Shown: piece by piece, positions 43,573 to 55,529 of the stretch
Layout: each line of letters begins with the position of its first letter
Position numbering within the stretch: position 1 is the stretch's first letter
NCBI RefSeq assembly: GCF_038095975.1
Contig: NZ_CP146003.1
Coordinates: forward strand, 434,001-498,000
Direction: 5' to 3'
DNA: 64,000 nt
DNA from: Mesomycoplasma ovipneumoniae
GTDB taxonomy: Bacteria; Bacillota_I; Bacilli_A; Mycoplasmatales; Metamycoplasmataceae
Position numbers and translations under genes: made by a program
The notes under the pieces: generated by a model
Database searches by the model: none
Told to the model about the DNA's origin: nothing
The model's input: only the letters and a program-made list of their open reading frames with translations

Positions 43573-46458
43573 GTGTCAAAGAGTACAATCACTAAAAAAC
43601 TACTAACTAAAAAAAATATTTTTCTTTTAGGGCTAAGCACTATTGCTGGTGGAGTAATTATTGCCACTCCGCTACTCGTTTTTGCAAATTTAGAACTAAA
43701 AAACCCCCGAATTGATGTGCAAAACCAAGCAAAATCAATTTCTTTTATTAGTATAAAGGATAAATATTTAAATGCTAATTCTGACTATTTAGATCTAAAA
43801 AAGAAACTTTTGAACGACGATAACACTAAAAAAACTGACATTGATTTAACAGATTTTTTTGATTTTTACCAGACCAATAACTCTAGCATTCCTGTTAATT
43901 TTTCAATCGATCATAATTGAAAACCTTTCAAACTAGAAATTTTTGATATCAAACCTGATGATAATGAGCAAACATTCGAGGTTTTTTGGCGAGTTTTACA
44001 AAAATTAGACGACAATAAAACAGCAACTTCTGACTTATTTAAACAAAAAGTTGCTTATAATTATGTTCCAGATTATTCGCTTTCTAATTTTTCTACTTAC
44101 TCAGAAGACCAACTCAAAAAATTAAGACCTTACACAAATAGTGAGGTTAATTTTTCATTCAAAAAAGAATTAACCAAGCTAATTTCAGTTGAAGATTTCC
44201 AAACAAAAGTTAATAGCGCAAAAAATGACACTGAAGCTAGAGAAATTATTAGTAAATATTTTAACCTTGATGAGACAATTTCACAAATTTTTAATAATAA
44301 AAGCTTTTACTTTGAATCTGAAAGTGGTATTCAAAAGCCTCGCTATGATATAAATTTGGTAAAAGATCAAATTATAACTGATCGATATTTAGTAAAAACA
44401 GCAACTCCTGGGGTTTATAAATTAACCTTTGTTGCCCAGTTTTCTTCTGATTTTTCAAAGGAAATTGCCGCTGATATTAATAAGAATTCCAAATTTTTCC
44501 TTACAACTCAGCTCAATTTAAGTAATTCTTTCCTTGATAATTCAATTAGTGATGACATTGTTTTAAGCGAATTTTCTGATAGTGATTATTTTGCAATAGA
44601 TAATTTTAGTCAAAATAATTCAACTTTAATTACAGGGTGAGATTTTCTAAATTATTATAATAATGAAATTTTTGCAACCAAAGAAAATCGCGCCGATTTT
44701 CTTAATTCACTTATTGAAAAAATGGTAAAAACACCACTAATATCAAAAATTAGATTCGAAAATAAACTAGCAAATTTAGATTTTAACCAAATTTCAAAAT
44801 TTTTAGATGTTCAAATAAAATTAGATACTGAACAAGTTAATTTAGATTTTAAAGATAACAATGTTGTAGCCCAAATTAATGGTGATATTGTTATAAAAGA
44901 TAAAAGAAATGATAAAATTGTTGCTACAAAAAAATTCTCACAAAGTATTAAAAATTTTGAAATATTAGCTCAAAATGACCCTGATTTTGCAGCATTAGTT
45001 GACAAAAGCGGTTTGGTTATTGAACCAAAAACCCAAGTGCCAACAAATCCAATAGGAATTCCAAAAGACGAATTATTAGCGCTAATTGAGTCAAATAATT
45101 TCGATAAATTAAAGAAAGTTCTTCAAAATTCTCGTTATTATGGTTTTAGATTTGACGAAACTCAACTAAAATCAATGATTGATAGTTATAATTTACCAAC
45201 TGTTGAAGATTTAATTAAGAACTCAAATGTCGATGATGCAGCCTCTAAAGGGATAACATCAATTTATTCTAATTACTTTAATAGTGATGAGAAAATTTCA
45301 CAATTTTTGTCATTTTTATCAAAACAAGACGTTAGTTTTGTTGCAAAATATTGGTTTGATTATCTTAAACATTTTGGATTAATAGAATCTGGATCAAACT
45401 GGCCGGAAAATTCTAATACTAATGAATTATTTAAAAAATTAAGTGAAATTAAAATTAAGCCTACAAAACAACCGCGTGGTCAAATTGATGAAGAAGGTGA
45501 GCTAAAAGTTTGACTTTTTTCATTTAACTATGGCTTTTTAGATTTAAATAAACCTCTTGAAAATGGCTTTTATATTAGTGATGAGCTTGAAAATACGCTT
45601 AATTTGATGAAAACAAATTCATCTTTTAGTCCTGAATATTTTATAAAACAGATCGAATTACAATCAAATCAATTAACTAAACCTAATTTTTCAAGCACAG
45701 ATGGTAAAAATAATATTGAAAATCTTACCGATTTTCTTGCAGCTTTTTATTCATTAGCTTATTCAAAACAAAAGAGTCAAAAACTTTTTACTGGTAATTT
45801 TGGTAAAGATTTTAATTATAAAATTCAATTTAGTCTGGAGCCTAATTTAGCAAATGTTGATGCTTTAGAAAAATCAAATGACCAAAATTTAAAAGTAAAA
45901 TATTGATACAATATTGGTCCAGTTGATAAAAATGGTGATCTAGTTAGCGTTATTTATCAAACAAAAAAATCAGAAATTGAACTAAAAATCAATTCTGAGA
46001 ATAAACTTTTAAGCGACCAAGTTGATAAATTAGATGAAATTGCCTCAACTTTTTCACCAAATTCACAAATAGTTTTCTTAACTAAAGAAGATTTTGAGAT
46101 TGTTAAAACTCAAATCAATCTCGCTATCTCAAAATCAAAGGAAAACGAGCCAGTATCTGTTGATAAAGAAGTAGAAAAACTACCTTTTACTAGTTATTTA
46201 ACCTTTGAACACAAAGATATAGATTTAGGCTTTTATGTAATAAAAAAACCAAAACAGACTGAAACAGACACAACAGCAACACAAACTACTACCGACACTG
46301 ATATTACCGGTGTACTTGAGAAAATTCCTAACACTGGAAACCGGATTCAACATAATTTATTTTTATACCTTTATGATAAAAATAATCCTAAAAATTTCTC
46401 AAGTCAACCTATCCGCGTTATTATCATGGAGCATACAACTTCTCTATTGTTAAAATAG
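43573..46458 (+). CDS. P97-like surface protein
   Basis: A 961-aa secreted or anchored protein: a basic start, then one hydrophobic segment (LLGLSTIAGGVIIATPLLVFA, about residues 17-38), no lipobox Cys, then a long soluble domain. Segments such as FLAAFYSLAYSKQKSQKLF and YWFDYLKHFGL look like those in the P97 adhesin family of M. hyopneumoniae relatives. No AAKPV/E-type cilium-binding repeats are seen. The start is GTG at 43573 with AGGAGG five bases upstream. It is followed after 22 bases by a P102-like gene, the arrangement typical of P97/P102 pairs. Family call moderate. Confidence 0.6.
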
Positions 46459-46480
46459 GAAAATTATAAAGGAAATTATC

Positions 46481-49381
46481 ATGAAAAAGATTAAATTAAA
46501 TCATATAATTTTTGCAATTATTGGAGTTAGCGCGGTCGTTAGTGTTTCTGCCAGTGTTCCGTATCTAATCTCCTTACAGTCAAAAAATTATAATTCAAAA
46601 TTATCGGAATTTGACGAGAAATTAGCTAATGCTACAAATCTAAATGTTAATTCAGAATTTAACACGACCGAATTTGACAGCCTAGTTGCTAATTTAAAAC
46701 TTAAGTCAAAATTTGCTAAAAAATTAAGTGCTTCTGATGCACTAAATTTGCATTTTGATAAGGCATACAATTTTGACTTAAATAATGCAATTGACTTTAG
46801 TGAAATTAGTCAAAAATATCCAGGCCTAAATTTCAGATTGGTTGTTCCTAGAAGTCAATCAGAAGTAAAAATTGAGTCAAATAAAATAAAAAATCTTGCT
46901 GTTAATATTTCAAATTCAAGTAAAAGCATAAATTATACAGCAAGTTTTGACTTAGATTTTTCAGATCATGATAAAACCTTGAATTTTTCAGCCCAAAATT
47001 TGAGTGCATCAATTAGTCTTCTAAATCAAGATTTTTTAGAAGGAAAAACCGCAACTGAAATTGCTATTTTGTTTTATAATGAATTTAAGGAAAATTTTGA
47101 AAAAACAAAAAATTCAAGTTCAGCATTATTTGCAACATTTTCTAAATTTGGCGGAATTTCCTTTAGTATAAATTCTGAACCGGTTTTTGTTTTTCCTTCC
47201 AATTTTGAAATAAAACCTGATTTACAAGATGAAAAATTAATGTTCACAAATATTGACGATGTTAATAATAAAATTGATTTAGCATTAACTTTATTTGATA
47301 AAAAAACACAAAAAAGTAGCAAATTAACACTTAACTTTGTCGATGTGCCTAAGAAAGCTGACCAAAAAAAATCTTCTGAATTTTTAAAAATCTTTAAGAA
47401 AAATTATAAATTTAACTCAACTATTTCGAAATATTTAGCACAAAACAATCTTAGCGTAGCAGAATATTTTACTCAAAATCCTCAAAGTTTAAATCTTGAG
47501 CAGTTTAGTTCTTGATTTACTTCAAATTCAAGTTCAAGTTCAACTGAAAATGCAAGTGAAAACGATAAATTTCTAGAAGAAATTAAAGATTTAATACCTA
47601 ATTTTAGCCCAAAAAGTGTCACTTTTTCAGTAAAAGAAAACAAAAATGATCCTAAAAATTCTAATATTGTCAATGTTGGACTAAATATTGAAGGTAATTT
47701 TAGTGATGGAACCTTGCTTCCTTTAGGTCTAAAACTTGGCGAAGATAACACTTATACTTTCAATTTTGAACTAGAATTTGATACAAACGAAGAAATTTAT
47801 GGTGCACATTTTATAAATGCAATTGAGAGTTTTGACAAACAAGGATCAGAAAATATTGACAATTTAAGCTTTGAAATCAAGAAAGACTTGCCAATTACAG
47901 TTTTTGCTTCGACAATTGATGATAAAATCCAACCTTTTTTAAATAAACCTTACGATATAAAAAATATAACAACCCAACTAGCCCCTTTTTTCGAGGCTCT
48001 TAATTTTTTTGCAACAAAAAGTAATAAAGTTAATCAAACTCCAATAACTTCAAGCACTGATGACACTGCTGATCAGACCACTGAAGGTTCAGTTACTTCT
48101 ACGGCTGTTCCTGCAAATGTTAGCGCTTTAGCGACCTTATTCCAAGAAACATCAGAATCAAGTTCGACTCCCTCGAGCACAAATTCAACTCCTACAGCTC
48201 CAGATACAACTACCCCTCCAAGTGATCAATCTTTAGGTGATTACCTAAGAAAACTTCTTGGAAATCTTGAAAAATCTAATCTTCCTGAGGGCACTTCTAT
48301 TTCTATTTCTGCAAATCATCAAGATGAAACCTATGAAATAAATCTTAAGATTAAAACCCCTAATGGAATTGAAAGAAATTTAACAGTTGAAATTGATGAT
48401 GTAAATCAAGATAATAAACTTTATAAATCTTTCTCTGATAGCGTAAAAACACACCTATTTTTAGATTGAAAAACTAATGTTGAAACAGAAGAGGAATCTT
48501 TAGAAGATGGTCAAAAACAGCAAGTTGTAAAATCAATTTCAGCCGTTAATAATCCAAATTTTAGATTTAAAATAAATCCGGCTCCTTCAGATAAATCAAA
48601 AGAAAAAGTTCATGTTGATGAACAAGAACAAGGTATTTATCTAGCTGAAGGCGGGATTTCCTTGGACAAAGCTGTAAGTAGCAACACAGATCTAAAATTA
48701 AAAGACGGCACTTCCTTCCTTTATGCTTTTAAACCAAAAAAATTACCCAAAATAGATTTTTTCCAATATTTTTTACTAAAAACAGGTGAACAAGCAAATG
48801 ATTTTAACTTAGTTATTGAAAAGCAATTCAGAGTTCCCGATGTTTTTAAAATTGGTGCTGATTTTGTCCCTAAGCCGCCGGCTCAAATTTTTCGCGACAA
48901 TAATGATGGATTTCTAACAACCGATAAAGAAGGATTTCGATCAACATATAATGGTGAAATTACAGTTGCAATTCAAAAGGGTACTATGAGAACTGTAATA
49001 GGAATTGATCCAAAAAATCCTCACAATGATTTTCATGATTTTCTTAATAATTCTAGGTCCACTATTATTTTAGGCGTGGATATTGAAAAAAAAGATAGCA
49101 AATCGATTATGAATATTAAGTTTTATTCTACCGAATCTGACGATGCTAAAAAACCAATTTTTACTTGAAGTCGCCAAATACCAGATGTTGCAAAAATAAA
49201 TTTTGGAAAAGATTTTACTTTTGGAACCACCAAATCAAAAATCCAAGAAGAAATCGACAAACTATCTTTAAGAACATCTGAAACAGGAATCACCTTTAAA
49301 GGTTTTGTTTTTTTTGACACACCTCAAAGTGAAGAAGAATATAATAAACTTTTTGAAAAATTTAGATCTGAATATCTCTAA
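46481..49381 (+). CDS. P102-like surface protein
   Basis: A 966-aa protein with an N-terminal hydrophobic signal/anchor (HIIFAIIGVSAVVSVSASVPYLIS, about residues 8-31) and a soluble Asn/Ser/Lys-rich ectodomain. A Ser/Thr/Pro low-complexity linker at about residues 525-585 (rich in TSS, TTP and SST) probably separates two domains and is a likely processing site. It is in an operon with the P97-like gene, with AAAGGA before the ATG. No enzyme motif. Family call rests on size, pairing and general composition. Confidence 0.55.
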
Positions 49382-49399
49382 TAACAAATTTTAATTATA

Positions 49400-49427
49400 A
49401 AAAAACCTCGTAAAAACGAGGTTTTTT
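49400..49427 (+). terminator. Terminator of the surface-protein operon
   Basis: A 12-bp stem AAAAAACCTCGT / ACGAGGTTTTTT with a 4-base loop and a further T run, 19 bases after the stop. Confidence 0.92.
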
Positions 49428-49495
49428 TTATAATTAACCAATAAAATTTAGAGACAAAACTAATTTAAGTAAGACAAAACCTTTTTTTAACCATT

Positions 49496-49520
49496 AAAAT
49501 AAATAATCAGAAAAAATAAT
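49496..49520. repeat. 25-bp perfect target duplication, left
   Basis: Identical to 50054-50078. It abuts the left end of MITE copy 4. Confidence 0.9.
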
Positions 49521-50053
49521 CCCGAGTTTCCCAGTTTCATAAGGTAATTTTAAAAAAGCATCTGGTTTTAGGCAGTTTTTTAAGTTTTTTGGTAAAAGTT
49601 ACTTACAATTTTTTTTAGCGATTTATTAAGATACCAAAGTAAAAATCATACCTATTTCAAATATTCGGGTCACTAGGAACGCCATCTCGATTTTTAAATG
49701 TTATTTGCTGATTTAAAGTGTTAAATTCAACCCTTTGCCTTAATTTTTGCAACATCGTTACTAAACCAACTTCAGTTAATTGATTGTTTTCAAATAACTT
49801 GTTTCAAATTTCACGTTTGAAATTTCCTTAAAATATTTAGGTTTTTTGCCAAACAATTTGTTTACTTCAATAAAACCATCTTTATTTTGTTTTTTCATAA
49901 TCTATAATTATACCATAAAATTACTTAAAATGCTAGTAAATGCTAGTAATAAAAATTAAGATTTTAAAATCAAAAAACACTGATTTACGGGTGTTTTTTC
50001 ATATTTATATTCACTAAAAAGTGAATTTTTGCCTTAAAACTGGGAAACTCGGG
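49521..50053. mobile_element. MITE-like element, copy 4, with passenger gene
   Basis: A 533-bp element with terminal repeats GAGTTTCCCAGTTTCATA (49524-49541) and CTTAAAACTGGGAAACTC (50033-50050), 15 of 18 matching. The outer ~90 bases on each side match copies 1 and 2, but the middle is replaced by a ~285-bp minus-strand gene remnant. Perfect 25-bp direct repeats on both sides mark a fairly recent insertion between the surface-protein operon and the conjugative element. Confidence 0.88.
49615..49898 (-). pseudogene. Frameshifted passenger ORF inside MITE copy 4
   Basis: From ATG at 49898 the reading starts MKKQNKDGFIEVNKLFGKKP and continues about 10 more sensible codons. After a one-step frameshift near AAGGAAATTTCAAA it resumes as KREIWNKLFENNQLTEVGL, reaching a stop at 49615 (about 95 aa in all, two TGA Trp). 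A minus-strand TATAAT at 49912-49907 lies only eight bases before the ATG. The family is not recognised. It may be a captured accessory gene. Confidence 0.6.
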
Positions 50054-50078
50054 AAAATAAATAATCAGAAAAAATAAT
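50054..50078. repeat. 25-bp perfect target duplication, right
   Basis: Partner of 49496-49520, immediately after MITE copy 4. Confidence 0.9.
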
Positions 50079-50106
50079 TATCTGAGTTTTTTAAACTTAT
50101 TTAGTG

Positions 50107-50234
50107 TATAATTTAATTTTATTTTCTAGTTTGCTCCTTAACTAATTGGACCAATCTAATCGATTTTTTCTAAAAAAAATCGTAAGCTGTTAAAATTTGT
50201 GATCACGATCCTTTGAGAAAAGGATCTTTTTTTT
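50107..50234 (+). promoter_or_regulatory. Leader of the ICE operon: promoter plus terminator-like hairpin
   Basis: An extended -10 (GTGTATAAT, box 50107-50112) starts a ~140-base leader. It contains a hairpin CGATTTTTT / AAAAAATCG (50161-50182), then GATCCTTT / AAAGGATC (50207-50226) with a 4-base loop and eight T, a textbook intrinsic terminator. It stands 24 bases before the ATG of the first ICE gene, so the operon can be read only if this terminator is bypassed. No known riboswitch or T-box motif seen. Confidence 0.6.
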
Positions 50235-50257
50235 GCAAAAAAATCAGAGGTGTTAGG

Positions 50258-51634
50258 ATGAAGAAAAATGATATTTTAGCAGTTTTGATCAAGAAAACAC
50301 CTCGTGGAGATTCACGTAAACAAGAACTCGTTGATTATTTCAATGATGTCTTCAAAGAAAAAAATTATTTGTATTACATAAGCAGATTATCAGCGAACAT
50401 AACTGTTGATTCTGAGACATTGCACAAAATGTGAGATTTGGAAGAAGATAAAAGCCCAGCAAATTTTAAGAAGTTTGTTCAAGGCATTTTAGAAGAACAA
50501 AAAGCAAATAAAGACAAATACAAACTAAAACTTTTTCAAATTTTAGCCAAAAATCAGACAAGAATTGTTGATACTGAAGTAGCGGATCAGGAAATTGGAG
50601 AACTCTCAAATAATCAGGCAATTTGACCATATATTTTCAGTTTTAGAAATTACGATCTTATTGCCAAAAATCAGTTAATAAGTTTAGAAGATTTTGCAGA
50701 CTTTGTCGCACCTGAAATGACTAAGTGGTTGAAAAGAAATTTTTTAGACTTCAATAATTTAAACATTTATGGGGCCGTTCATTTTAACACAGATCATCCG
50801 CACATACAGTTTTGGATTTCAGAAAAAAAGCCAACAAAAAAACACGACAAAACAGTTCGGTTTGATAAACGCGACAAATTCGATATAAAAAGACGTGACC
50901 TAGAACTTGAATTAGAAATCAAACTTTTACAAGGTGCCCAAGTTAAATCTGATACAAAACTTTCGAGAAATGATCAAAAAGAATTAGAGCAAAAAATTTT
51001 AAATTTGCAAAGCTCAAAAAAAGAATATATTTCGAAACTTAAAAAATTTGATTTTAATGAAATTAAAGACAGCGGAGAAATGAAACTAGCAGAGTCGCTA
51101 ATTGATAATGAAAAAGATTTATACGCGGCAGTTCAAAAAGCCAGAGATGCTAAACAACTAACAAGTTTGATGCTATCTACTTCAGACATGACCGATATTA
51201 TTGAAAAAATTACCCGGACGGAACAAGATATTTTATTTCAAGAAAATTCATCAAAGTACTACAAATTTTTAAAACCAGAGCAAAAACAAATTATTGAAGA
51301 TATTTACAAAAAAGTTTTAAAGTCAGATTACATTTTGTTTGATAAAAAAAATAATTTTGATTCAGCTCTTAACGAAGTCAGAAAATTTGAGAATAACTAT
51401 AACGATGCTATTTCACATAAGGCAAAAAGAATAGTTAAAAAAGAAGAAAATGAATTATTTATGGCCTCACGAAATTTTATCTTAAAGCAAGTCAGAAAAT
51501 TTTATGGGCTTGATAAAAAACAAAATATCAGAAGAGCAAAACGCACTTACCAAAAGCCTGAATACAAATGAGACCCGAAGATTATTTATGCTTTCAAAAA
51601 GTGAAAATATAAATTGAATAAGATAATGAAATAG
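50258..51634 (+). CDS. Candidate conjugative relaxase (MOB-type)
   Basis: A 458-aa protein. Residues 173-186 read AVHFNTDHPHIQFW, which lines up with the relaxase His motif III of the RP4 TraI type (AVHEDTDNLHIHI): His175, Asp179 and His182 are kept, but the last His is Gln184. A Tyr cluster (YLYY, about residues 35-38) could hold the nicking tyrosine. The C-terminal half is Lys/Glu-rich with coiled-coil character and a strongly basic end. The start is ATG at 50258 after GAGGTG. It is the first gene of the ICE operon and lies nine bases before dnaB. The call is motif-based and needs structural support. Confidence 0.6.
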
Positions 51635-51642
51635 GAGTAATT

Positions 51643-52995
51643 ATGAATAATTCACGATATACTTCTCCTGATATTGAATCATTTGTTGTTTCTTTTTTAC
51701 TTTCAAATCCAAAAAAAATAATTAATTATATTGACTTAATTAAGTTTGAAAATTTTAGTGATCCAAGACTGGCAGAAGTTGTAAAAGCAATTAAAAGTGT
51801 TTCTACTAATAATCCTGAGCCTGAGGTTAATTTGGTAGTTGAAGAATTGGCAAAAAATCAAAAGTTGGAAAAAATAGGTGGTAAGTCATTCATAATTTGA
51901 CTTTATAACAATAACTTTTCTTTGCCATCTGAAATAAAATCACATTTAGAAATTATTGCAGAAAAACAAAAACTGCGTGAATTAAGAAAAATAGTTCTTG
52001 AGGCAGGTAAAAATCTTGATAATGGAACACAAAAATCAACAAGTATTTCTACTGAAATTATCGAGAAAATTAATGTTTTAGAGTCAAGTCATCAAGTTCA
52101 GACTTTTTCAAATATTCATGATATAGTCACAGAAGTTTTTAATTTTATTGTTGAACTGAGAACAAGTCCAAGTGCACTTCGGGGTATCTCAACTGGTTAT
52201 GATAATTTTGATGTTGTAACTTCTGGTTTTCAAAAAGGTGATCTAATCGTTTTAGCAGCTCGTCCGTCAGTTGGGAAAACGGCTTTTGCCCTTAATTTGG
52301 CATGAAATGTTTGCAAAAGTCAAAAATCTGTTTTATTCTTTTCACTTGAAATGTCAAAAAATGATTTAGGGATGAGACTCTTATCACTGGTTTCAGGAAT
52401 TGGTGGAAATAAATTTAAAAGGCCAAAAAATCTAACCCCAGAAGATCTACAAAGAATTCAACTTTCAATTTCTAAACGATTAAAAAATATTAAACTAACA
52501 ATAAATGACTCAGGTTCAATTAATATCGACGAAATTGTCAATGAAGTTTTAAAACGACACCGCAACAACGAAGTTTTTGACTTAATAGTTATTGACTACC
52601 TGCAGTTAATAAACTCGCAAAAAAAAGAGCAAAATTATAACCGAACTGTTGAAGTGTCGATTATTTCCCGAAAATTAAAACAACTAGCAAGGGCAGTCAA
52701 TACTCCAATTATTGCCTTAGCTCAACTTTCAAGAAATGTTGAAAGGCGTGAAGATAAAATTCCAATGCTTTCAGATTTGCGTGAGTCAGGAGCTATCGAA
52801 CAAGATGCTGATATTGTGTTGTTTCTGCATCGCGAAGATTATTACAACAAAAAAGAATATAGTGTAGAAAGCAGTGAGCCAAATACAAACTTAATTATTG
52901 CAAAACATCGAAATGGCGCTGTTGGAAAACTATTATTTCATTTTCTGCCAGAAGTTGGTTCTTTTATTGAAGTTATCGAAGCAAAAAGGGAATAA
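51643..52995 (+). CDS. DnaB-type replicative helicase of the ICE
   Basis: A 450-aa hexameric-helicase family member: an N-terminal DnaB domain (about 1-100), then a RecA-like ATPase with Walker A AARPSVGKTAFAL, FFSLEMSK, Walker B LIVIDYLQLI, LAQLSRNVERR and the end motif IIAKHRNG. Normal length. Beside a relaxase and near an SSB-like gene, it would let the element replicate or unwind its own circular form. RBS AGGAG. Confidence 0.93.
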
Positions 52996-53010
52996 AAAAG
53001 AGGTGTGCCA

Positions 53011-53967
53011 ATGGACTTTGAATATAAAACAAAAAAAAAAAATAACAGGGTGGTGTTGGTATACAATGAACTAAAATTTTGAAAAAAAATTTTTGGTAAA
53101 GACCAAAAATTAAATGATTATACCTATTATAAGTATTATTCAAATTTTGACAATAGTAATCCATTTGGAAATAGTAATATAGATCTCACGTGGCGGCCTA
53201 ATATATATGACTTTACTATTTTTTTGTCTAATAATAAAGAAGCATATTATCACTTTAGCACAAAGGGTATGTTCGGAAATATTCATCAAGTTCTTAAGCA
53301 TTTTTTATTTGATCAAAAAAAAGAATTTCATTCCCTAGCCTGACTTTATGATAAAACCCCACCTCCTGGCTTGGCATCTGAACTTGCCCGTTTGACCGAA
53401 GAAGAACGTGAAAAATGAATATCTAAAACAGGCAAAGTCGACTGCACACTTGATGGTCGCTGTGAGAGTGTTTATAAAAATATTAATAATGAAAAAAAGT
53501 GAATTTTAGAAAATGATATTGCTAATTTGAAAATTAGTGACCAGGAAAAGTCAAAAATTTTAGAAAATAAGTTTAAAGTAATTCGTTTTGACAATTACCG
53601 GCAGAAAATTAAATATCACTACTATATAAAAGACTCGACATTAGCTTTGGAAAGAATATTTATTTTAAATAGAAAAGTTTATAGAAATATGCCCCAAACT
53701 GCTTATGAAATTTTCTCGATGTACGAACCAAAGTCCAATTTCAACTTAATTGACAACTTAATAGTCAAATATTGAACAAATTATCCTGAAATTCATAATA
53801 GCGATCAAAAAACTAGGTATAAGGCAATAGCAAAATTTGCCAATGACATTAAAACAGGAAAAATTCGTGAGCCAGAAGTTGAACTTCTTGGGTTTGGCAA
53901 AAGTCAAAAACAAGACTTAAATCAAGTTCAGACTAACAAATTTGAATCACCAAAACTAAAAATGTAG
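53011..53967 (+). CDS. ICE cargo protein, family B, with shared C-terminal tail
   Basis: A 318-aa soluble protein, no signal or membrane segment. Family B landmarks shared with the genes at 55529 and 56539 are LTEEEREKWI followed by a K-GK-Gly motif, a Cys pair (CTLDGRC), MPQTAYEIFSMYEPKSNFNL, and PEVELLGFG near the end. It closes with TNKFESPKLKM, the tail found on six neighbouring proteins of two families. Three TGA Trp early on. Function unknown. Confidence 0.75.
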
Positions 53968-53985
53968 TTTAAAAAAGGAGTAAAA

Positions 53986-54861
53986 ATGTCAGACATAATC
54001 GAACTAGAAATCAAAAATTTATGATCCGGTGAAAAAGAAAGACTTTTTCAACAGTTAGCCGGTAAGCCTAATAAATTTGACGAAGTTCCAAAATTAGGAA
54101 AAAAATATCCTAAAAGAGTTCAACTCAATAAAAATTATAAAACCTTTGAAAAATATGCCGAAAACGTCTCAAATTTATCAGAAGAACAAAAAAAAGAAAA
54201 ACTAGAAGAATATCAAAAGTGACTTGATTTTAATAAATATAACAAATACAAGTTTAATCCAGAATTTTTATCAGGCGCTACGCAATATTATGACGAGCTT
54301 GATCAAGTTTTAGGAGCATATTTTAAAGATTATCCTGATGAATTTATTACCTTTCAATCTGATTTTAAGCATAGCGTCTATAACAAAACGTTAAAACAAC
54401 ACGACTTTAAAGATTTTGATTACAAAGAGGTTATAAAAGATTTAACCCAAGAGCAAAAAGACGAAATAGTAAGTAAAATCCCGCGGTTGTTTATGGAACT
54501 TGCACCACAACTTGGAGTTGACGATATTTTATTAGATACTATTGATCCAGAAACAGGAAAATTTTCTGAACTAAAAGAAAATTTATATGACGGACAAAAA
54601 AATAAGCATGCTCTACTTGTTTATCCCCGCGGTGGAAGCTATTATATTCCATTAAAATTGTTTAAAGATGATAATCAACTTATTTATTATGCTTTAAAAC
54701 AACCGGTCAGTGCCAATGTGCTTCTTCATGATTTTAATGAAATTCTTAATCCTAAGCACAAAGTTAATGAATGAATTATAACAAATCATGAGCTTGAATT
54801 AACTCAAAAAGATGATTTAGAGAAAACTCAAAAATTTGATGAACCTAAACTAAAAAAGTAA
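53986..54861 (+). CDS. ICE cargo protein, family A, with shared C-terminal tail
   Basis: A 291-aa soluble, charged protein starting MSDIIELEIKNL, like the gene at 58419. It contains the family A core HSVYNKTLKQHDFKDFDY, KDLTQEQKDEIVSKI, and NPKHKVNEWI before the tail TQKFDEPKLKK. A stretch of 176 bases (54527-54702) is identical to 58057-58232 in the family A gene at 57660, evidence of recent gene conversion or duplication. No known domain. Confidence 0.75.
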
Positions 54862-54884
54862 TTTAAAAAATTAAAGGATAAAAA

Positions 54885-55529
54885 ATGAATAAACAACAAA
54901 TTGAGTTATTAAGAGAACAAGACGCTAAATTTGAATCTCAAAGTTTTGATTTTGAGCAAACTAGTCAGGTTCAAGAAAAATTAAAAAGTGTTATCGGCTC
55001 TGACTGGAATCAATGGCCAACATTTAAGAAAAACTTTTTTATAGAATATTTTGCAATCACAATAGTTCAACTAACCAAAAATAAAAAGTTTTTTGGAATG
55101 GCGGAGCAGTTACAAATAGATTTATGAAAAGTTGGAAAATGAATCCCTTACCACTACTATATAAACTTAGCCAATGAAGTTCTAGAAAAAGATGATCGAT
55201 ACAGCAATCAAGACGGAAGTATTGATCTTAATAAAAAGAATAAGTTATTTGATCCTTTTGTTAATTATGCAAGATGTCAAGCTGTCAGCTGGGATTACCC
55301 AAATAGTTTATTTCCAAGAAAACTTACTTTTATCGAAGATGGGGATAAAAAGCTTTTCTTAACTGAACAAGAAGGAGCCAAACTTGAGTATTTTTATTTT
55401 TTGTTTAGTTTAGAAAAAGAACATAAATTTTCAGATTATTACAAGTCAATTGATAGTTTATTTAACGAGTGAAAAACATTTCTTGAGCGTAAATGATTAT
55501 CAGAGGGAAATAAAAAGGAAACAATTTAA
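54885..55529 (+). CDS. ICE protein of unknown function
   Basis: A 214-aa soluble protein with no recognised family, rich in aromatic residues, with four TGA Trp. It lacks the shared basic tail and does not share the family A or B cores. The stop overlaps the start of the next gene (TAATG), so it is in the same transcript. It sits in the middle of the paralogue array. Confidence 0.65.
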
